NCBI RefSeq assembly: GCF_964355755.1
Contig: NC_092670.1
Span: 31,419,795 to 31,483,794 of the forward strand
Length of the DNA stretch: 64,000 nucleotides
Source: Antedon mediterranea
Taxonomy: Eukaryota; Echinodermata; Crinoidea; Comatulida; Antedonidae
Reading direction: 5' to 3'
A program made the position numbers and the translations under genes. A model generated the notes under the pieces. The model worked only from the letters and a program-made list of their open reading frames with translations. It did no database searches and was not told the DNA's origin. Positions 53,804 to 64,000 of the stretch are shown here, one piece after another. Each line of letters opens with the position of its first letter. Position 1 is the stretch's first letter.

Positions 53804-55545
53804 AATAAGATAAGATAAGATAACTTTTATTGATCCTCAAAAAGGAAATTCATTGCTCGTCATAATAACAAAGAAAACACAATAAAAACAAATATAGCAT
53901 AAAACCATTCATATAAAAACATCTAAAAAATTACAATATAAAATTATCTTCTTGACTTCCTGTTGTACTGGATGATACCGGAGGGAATAAAGGATTTAGC
54001 AAATCGATTTGTTTTCACACTGAGGAGCCTCAATCTACCACTTGGATTAAGTTGGTCTATGATCACTTTGTGGAGAGGATGAGAGGCATCCGACTCAATG
54101 TGTTCGAAATCTTTCTGGAGGTGTTCTAGGTGCACATCGGTAAAGGAAGGCAGTTCCAGACCAATCATTTTACCAGCCCGACGGATGAAAGTTTCAAGGC
54201 GTCCTTTCCCTCCGGTAACATTACCAGCCCAACAGGAGAGGCAATACGTCCAAACACTACATATAACGGATCTATATAGAACGAAAGTAACATCAAATCA
54301 CAGGAGTTAAATTTATATAAAGTTCTCATACAATACATTCTGGGACTTAATTTTTTGCTGAAGTCTATATGGTCTCCCCAACTCAGTTTATCATTGAAAA
54401 CAATTCCTAGATACTTGTACTGGTCAACAATTTCTTTACCTTTGATAGTGATTGGTTGAAAATTAAATTTATGTTTAGTCCTAAAATCAATGATCATCTC
54501 CTTTGTTTTTGATGCATTTATTTGGAGATAATTATCGTCACAAAATTTAACAAATCTTTGTATTTCGCTACGATAATTTTCATCATTGTTTGAAACTATG
54601 AGACCAATAGTACTAGTGTCATCAGCGAATTTAACAACGGGGCAAAGCTCATCATTTAAAGATCTGTAATCCGCCGTATACAAGGAATATAATTTAGGTG
54701 CGTTGACAGTACCCTGAGGAACACCGGTGTCAGAGGTTACGATTTCTGACTTAACACCATTAATATTAACAAATTGTTTTCTATCACAAATGAAATTTAA
54801 AACTAAACGAACAATCGGACGGGGAAACTCCATATTCAACATTTTGTCTGCCAAGATATGGGGTTGTATGGTATTAAACGCAGATTGAAAATCAAAATAC
54901 ATAATACGTGCCGAGTGGCCTTTCTTTACATTATCTAGATGTGAATACAATTTATGTAATTTAAAATAAATCGCATCACTGGTACTACGAAGTGATTGGT
55001 AAGCAAATTGCAACGAGTCTAACACTTTTTCAGAATAAGGTTGCATAATTTTTTTAATAATACGTTCCAATATTTTCATCGCGACAGACGTGAGTGCAAC
55101 GGGTCTCAAATCATTCATGCTGTTAATCTTAGGTTTCTTAGGTACCGGTATTATGCATGAAAGTTTCCAAATATCCGGGAACGCATGATAAGAAAGACAC
55201 ATATTGAAAATAAATGTAAATATACCATCAAGGTGAGGAGAGCAGACCTTAAGTACTCGTGGTGGGATTCTATCCGGCCCAGCAGCCTTCGAAGAATTGA
55301 GTTTCATGAATTCGTTATGTACATCAGAAATGCTTATACTAAATTTGGGGTCATCTTCAGTCACCCGACACAAGCTAAATAGAGCCTCTCTTTCTTTTTT
55401 AAAATCATGAACATTAAAACGGTTATAAAATTCATTTAACTCATTAACATATTGCACAGTAACATTCGGAATCGAGGTGGGTGTATTACCACCGTTTGTG
55501 TAACCACTCATAAGTTTCATAATAATTGTATTACAGAACTACTTA
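53804..55545 (-). mobile_element. Rex1/CR1-like LINE, 5'-truncated
   Basis: The minus strand carries reverse transcriptase coding sequence and ends in repeats of ATCTT just before 53804, the microsatellite tail typical of CR1/Rex1-group LINEs. The endonuclease domain is absent, as expected of a 5'-truncated insertion. It lies between the integrin gene and the CCDC177-like gene. Confidence 0.85.
54165..55520 (-). pseudogene. LINE reverse transcriptase, frameshifted
   Basis: A 451-codon open frame with reverse transcriptase motifs: SSKAAGPDRIP (residues 76-86), the motif A region FDFQSAFNT (209-217), GVPQG (266-270), FADD (298-301) and LGIVFNDKLSW (371-381). After residue 415 the homology moves to another frame; a TA-repeat indel at about 54271-54280 is the likely cause. 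The correct continuation (conserved FIRRAGKMIG..LPSF region) reads on to about 53944. No endonuclease and no usual start are present, so the copy is not autonomous. Confidence 0.9.
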
Positions 55546-57939
55546 TCAAATATAGCAAAGTCAAATAGGTCAAAAGTTTGTATAATTCAAATTGGGCTTC
55601 TACTACTTATGTATAACACAAGTTAATAAATAAAAAAAAATGTTGAATTAATTGATGAAACATATTTTGTTGAATAGGCCATTTTAATGTCCTATAATAA
55701 AGACCAAAATTTAGATTTTTTTTTAGTGACTAATAATTTAAAGAATCAAATTGTCAACCAGAATCCAGTTGTCTGGTAGTCAGTAGTTTTCTGGTTTAAT
55801 TTAACAGTTTATTTGTCTATTATTTTATATGCAAAAAATGAGTGAATAACTATATTAAAACTACAAACGGCCTATTCATGTTTATTTTATTTATTCATGT
55901 TTTAATGGACAATATATTTTAAAGTCATGACATTATTTATACCAGCATTGATGCTGCTTCCTATTTAAATTTCCTATTTACCATTCTAATATGAAATCTA
56001 TTGAAGGCTTCCAAAATTATTAATAGTTCTGTTATGGTTGTCTTTCAAACTTTGAGTAGTTCATTCAGTGTTAAAAAGATTCTATATTTTTTGTCCTCAA
56101 TTATGTTTATTACTATGCTTACAATATGCTACAGGCCAGAGCTGTTTATAGACAAATCTGGACAACTCTTTTTACATGGTGATGTATGCTTGTTTTTTAG
56201 CAGTGAATTTTGTTACCAATATGATGGTAAAAAGAATATACACTGAAACATAGCAGAGAATGCAACATTTAAGCAACAAATAAAAACATTCATTCATTAC
56301 AAACTGAATAATTAAGTTGTCTTGGAAAATTATTGTTAATGTTATAAAACATCCATAAAACAGTGCAAAAAATTGACCTAAATTTGTCTATATGGCTCTG
56401 CTACAAACTAATCTATGTGTTGGTGGTACCGGAGGAATGAGCATATGACGATAACTTATAGTACATGTTGTATCAAACATACTTTTATCCATGTTACAAT
56501 CACAGTTTTAAATTCAGTTTGAGAGAGGCATGATCACTTTGTAGAAAAATGGTTACAATTGGCCTATATAAATTCACAGTATGATTGTTGTTGTTACTAG
56601 TTGTGTTGCTGCTATTTTAAGTGTTGTGAGATGGCTCCCTTCAGTCTATGAAACACATGTTGTACACCTTTTTTTATGTTGATAGATTACTTTGTTTCTT
56701 GGTGAGATATTATTAACAATGGCACTGGACCTCACTTAAAATGCACCAAACAGACTGTCTTCCTCACATGCTCATGGTCTTTTCCCAGAACATGCCTGTT
56801 ATTGTAGCTTTAATAGGAGCCACTGCTATATTTGATAATATACTTTTAAGCACATCATCACCAAAGATTGCTTTTAAACTTGTTATACTCGTTTTCTTCT
56901 CTGAAAGATGTCCACAAACTATCTTCACATACTCATGGTCTTTTCCCAGAAACAGGCCTTCTAATGTAGCTTTAATGAGCCAATGCTATATTTAATAATA
57001 TACTTAAGCGCATCATCACGCAAACTTGATCAATACTTTTGTTCGATTCATAGGATGACCATACCTAGGTATGGTACTCAGTTACAAGATTATAATGTTT
57101 AAATGAACTATTAATTACAAGATTATAATGTTTAAATGAACTATTAATGCTAAAATCAATAGAGGTTTTGTCATATACTATCTTCAAATAGTAAATATAT
57201 TTTTTTTTACATGTAAGTTGTTAATTAAGTCTATGCTTCCTTAGTCACAATGTAGTGCATTCATGATCCATTGTTTTTCTATATAGCATTAGTTTTCTAT
57301 ATGCAGAATTATAAAATTGTATGTAAGTGTGTTTTATTCTAAAGCTATGTTATTTATATGAAATGTATGTTTGATTATTAAGTAAATTATTATTTACATA
57401 CTTTATAGTGTGAAGAATATGATTAAATAAAACAATCTAATAATTATAGAATATCGTTTGTGTTTCATATGTGATTGCAGTTACCAGCCAAAGAAGTATT
57501 CAAAAAAGTACATATTTGTTGGATGGGCACAGCATATTTTTGTTTATATTCGTCTACATATATTTACCAATGTTTAAGACGAATTTGTATTGTTATTTTA
57601 TTAGAATGGACAAATAAGGCATTTTATTATTCAGTAATGGCTCTGGCTTACTGGATGGGCAACGTTAAGACTGTTTTGCAATAGGCATGCGTATTGATGC
57701 ACATGCACAGCGTATTGATATTTTTATCTCCTGCGACGTGAAAATTGCTCAACCAACTTGATTCATATAATGGAATACAGGATGTGCAGAATAATTACGT
57801 GATATTATGCTAAAACTAGGGAACTGATTACAACTCTTTTGGCTTTACTATATACTTATAATATTGGGTAATATATCTTTTTGTGTCATTTTAATTGTGA
57901 AACTGTGAAATCCAATGCAATATTAAAATGCACTATGGG

Positions 57940-57940
<1 letters not shown>
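55546..57940. other. Intergenic AT-rich DNA with two small duplications
   Basis: A direct repeat of about 161-bp period (CACAT.CTCATGGTCTTTTCCCAGAA at 56765 and 56926) and an exact 33-bp tandem duplication (57082-57114 and 57115-57147). No gene is supported. Confidence 0.65.
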
Positions 57941-63450
<5,510 letters not shown>

Positions 63451-64000
63451 GTAAGAAGCTAAATGTTAAATTACCTTTTGATGATTTCTTCCATTTAGGA
63501 GCAAACTTCATAGTTGAATGCTACTGCTCCACTGTTGCAATTGCGTATGCATACAGTATGCGGTGCATACAAAATTAACTAATAGTTTTAAAACTCACAA
63601 TCACACTTGCACAATAAAAGACTGATCTTGTTATTACGATTAGATAGTGATGCTGTTTTTTGGAATTTATATGCGAGGCTAGAGAAATATTTCAAGCCCC
63701 AACAGAAATAAAGTAATTGTGGATTCTGTTGGCTATTCTGGTCAACATCTTATATTGCCAAATAATTTATACATTTTCAAACCATTTTTAAATTTATCTA
63801 TACATTTCATTTTTAATGTATTTTTGTACCCTATTAAACATAATTTATTATAATTTAACTCATGTTTTTCCATTTTTTTTATTATAGTTTTATACTAGAC
63901 TCCATTTCATGTTTATTGGTTTTTTGTGTACTTGTATACATATTTTTGACATTGATTTTGACCAAATAAAATGAATGAATCAAGTCCTCAGGAAACTAAA

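Overview
This is animal nuclear DNA. It is AT-rich, with exons of 54-253 bp bounded by GT/AG splice sites and separated by introns of about 110 bp to 14 kb. It carries many non-autonomous transposons. There is no prokaryotic gene organisation. The dense AGGCCT/TAGGCCTA palindromes, the tRNA-headed SINEs, the Rex1/CR1-like LINE and the intron-rich integrin gene suggest a marine invertebrate, probably a deuterostome such as an echinoderm. That assignment is an impression from sequence character, not a search result.

Positions 1-51945 (+) hold most of an integrin alpha-subunit gene. The window opens inside an exon for the second or third beta-propeller blade. I could join 23 exons in phase into 977 codons plus a stop. 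In order they encode the rest of the FG-GAP propeller, the thigh and calf domains, a furin-type site (RRSKR) that splits heavy and light chains, a single transmembrane helix, and a short tail with a GFFxR motif. The signal peptide and first blade(s) lie upstream of the window. Between the transmembrane exon and the last exon is a second exon, also in phase, that starts LGFFRR. The gene therefore seems able to make two different cytoplasmic tails, each with its own GFF motif.

Positions 51946-57940 are intergenic. They contain AT-rich minisatellites, a 5'-truncated and frameshifted Rex1/CR1-like LINE on the minus strand, and small duplications. From about 57950 a GC-richer stretch looks like the promoter and a non-coding first exon of a second plus-strand gene. 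Its coding part starts at 58661. Seven exons (271 codons) encode the N-terminal part of a coiled-coil protein whose first exons match the CCDC177 family; the gene runs off the right edge.

The introns contain mobile DNA: a 2.2-kb element with near-perfect 30-bp inverted ends, a 0.9-kb element with perfect 27-bp inverted ends, a piggyBac-type TTAA element with a transposase remnant, three small MITE families, SINEs, a 20-bp and an 86-bp minisatellite, and two palindromic TGCGCA arrays. The most unusual item is a pair of very short retroposed insertions (140 and 96 bp), each flanked by an 11-bp target duplication. One carries a hammerhead-ribozyme-like fold, and the other is truncated within four bases of the predicted self-cleavage site. 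An uninserted paralogous site lies next to the second one.
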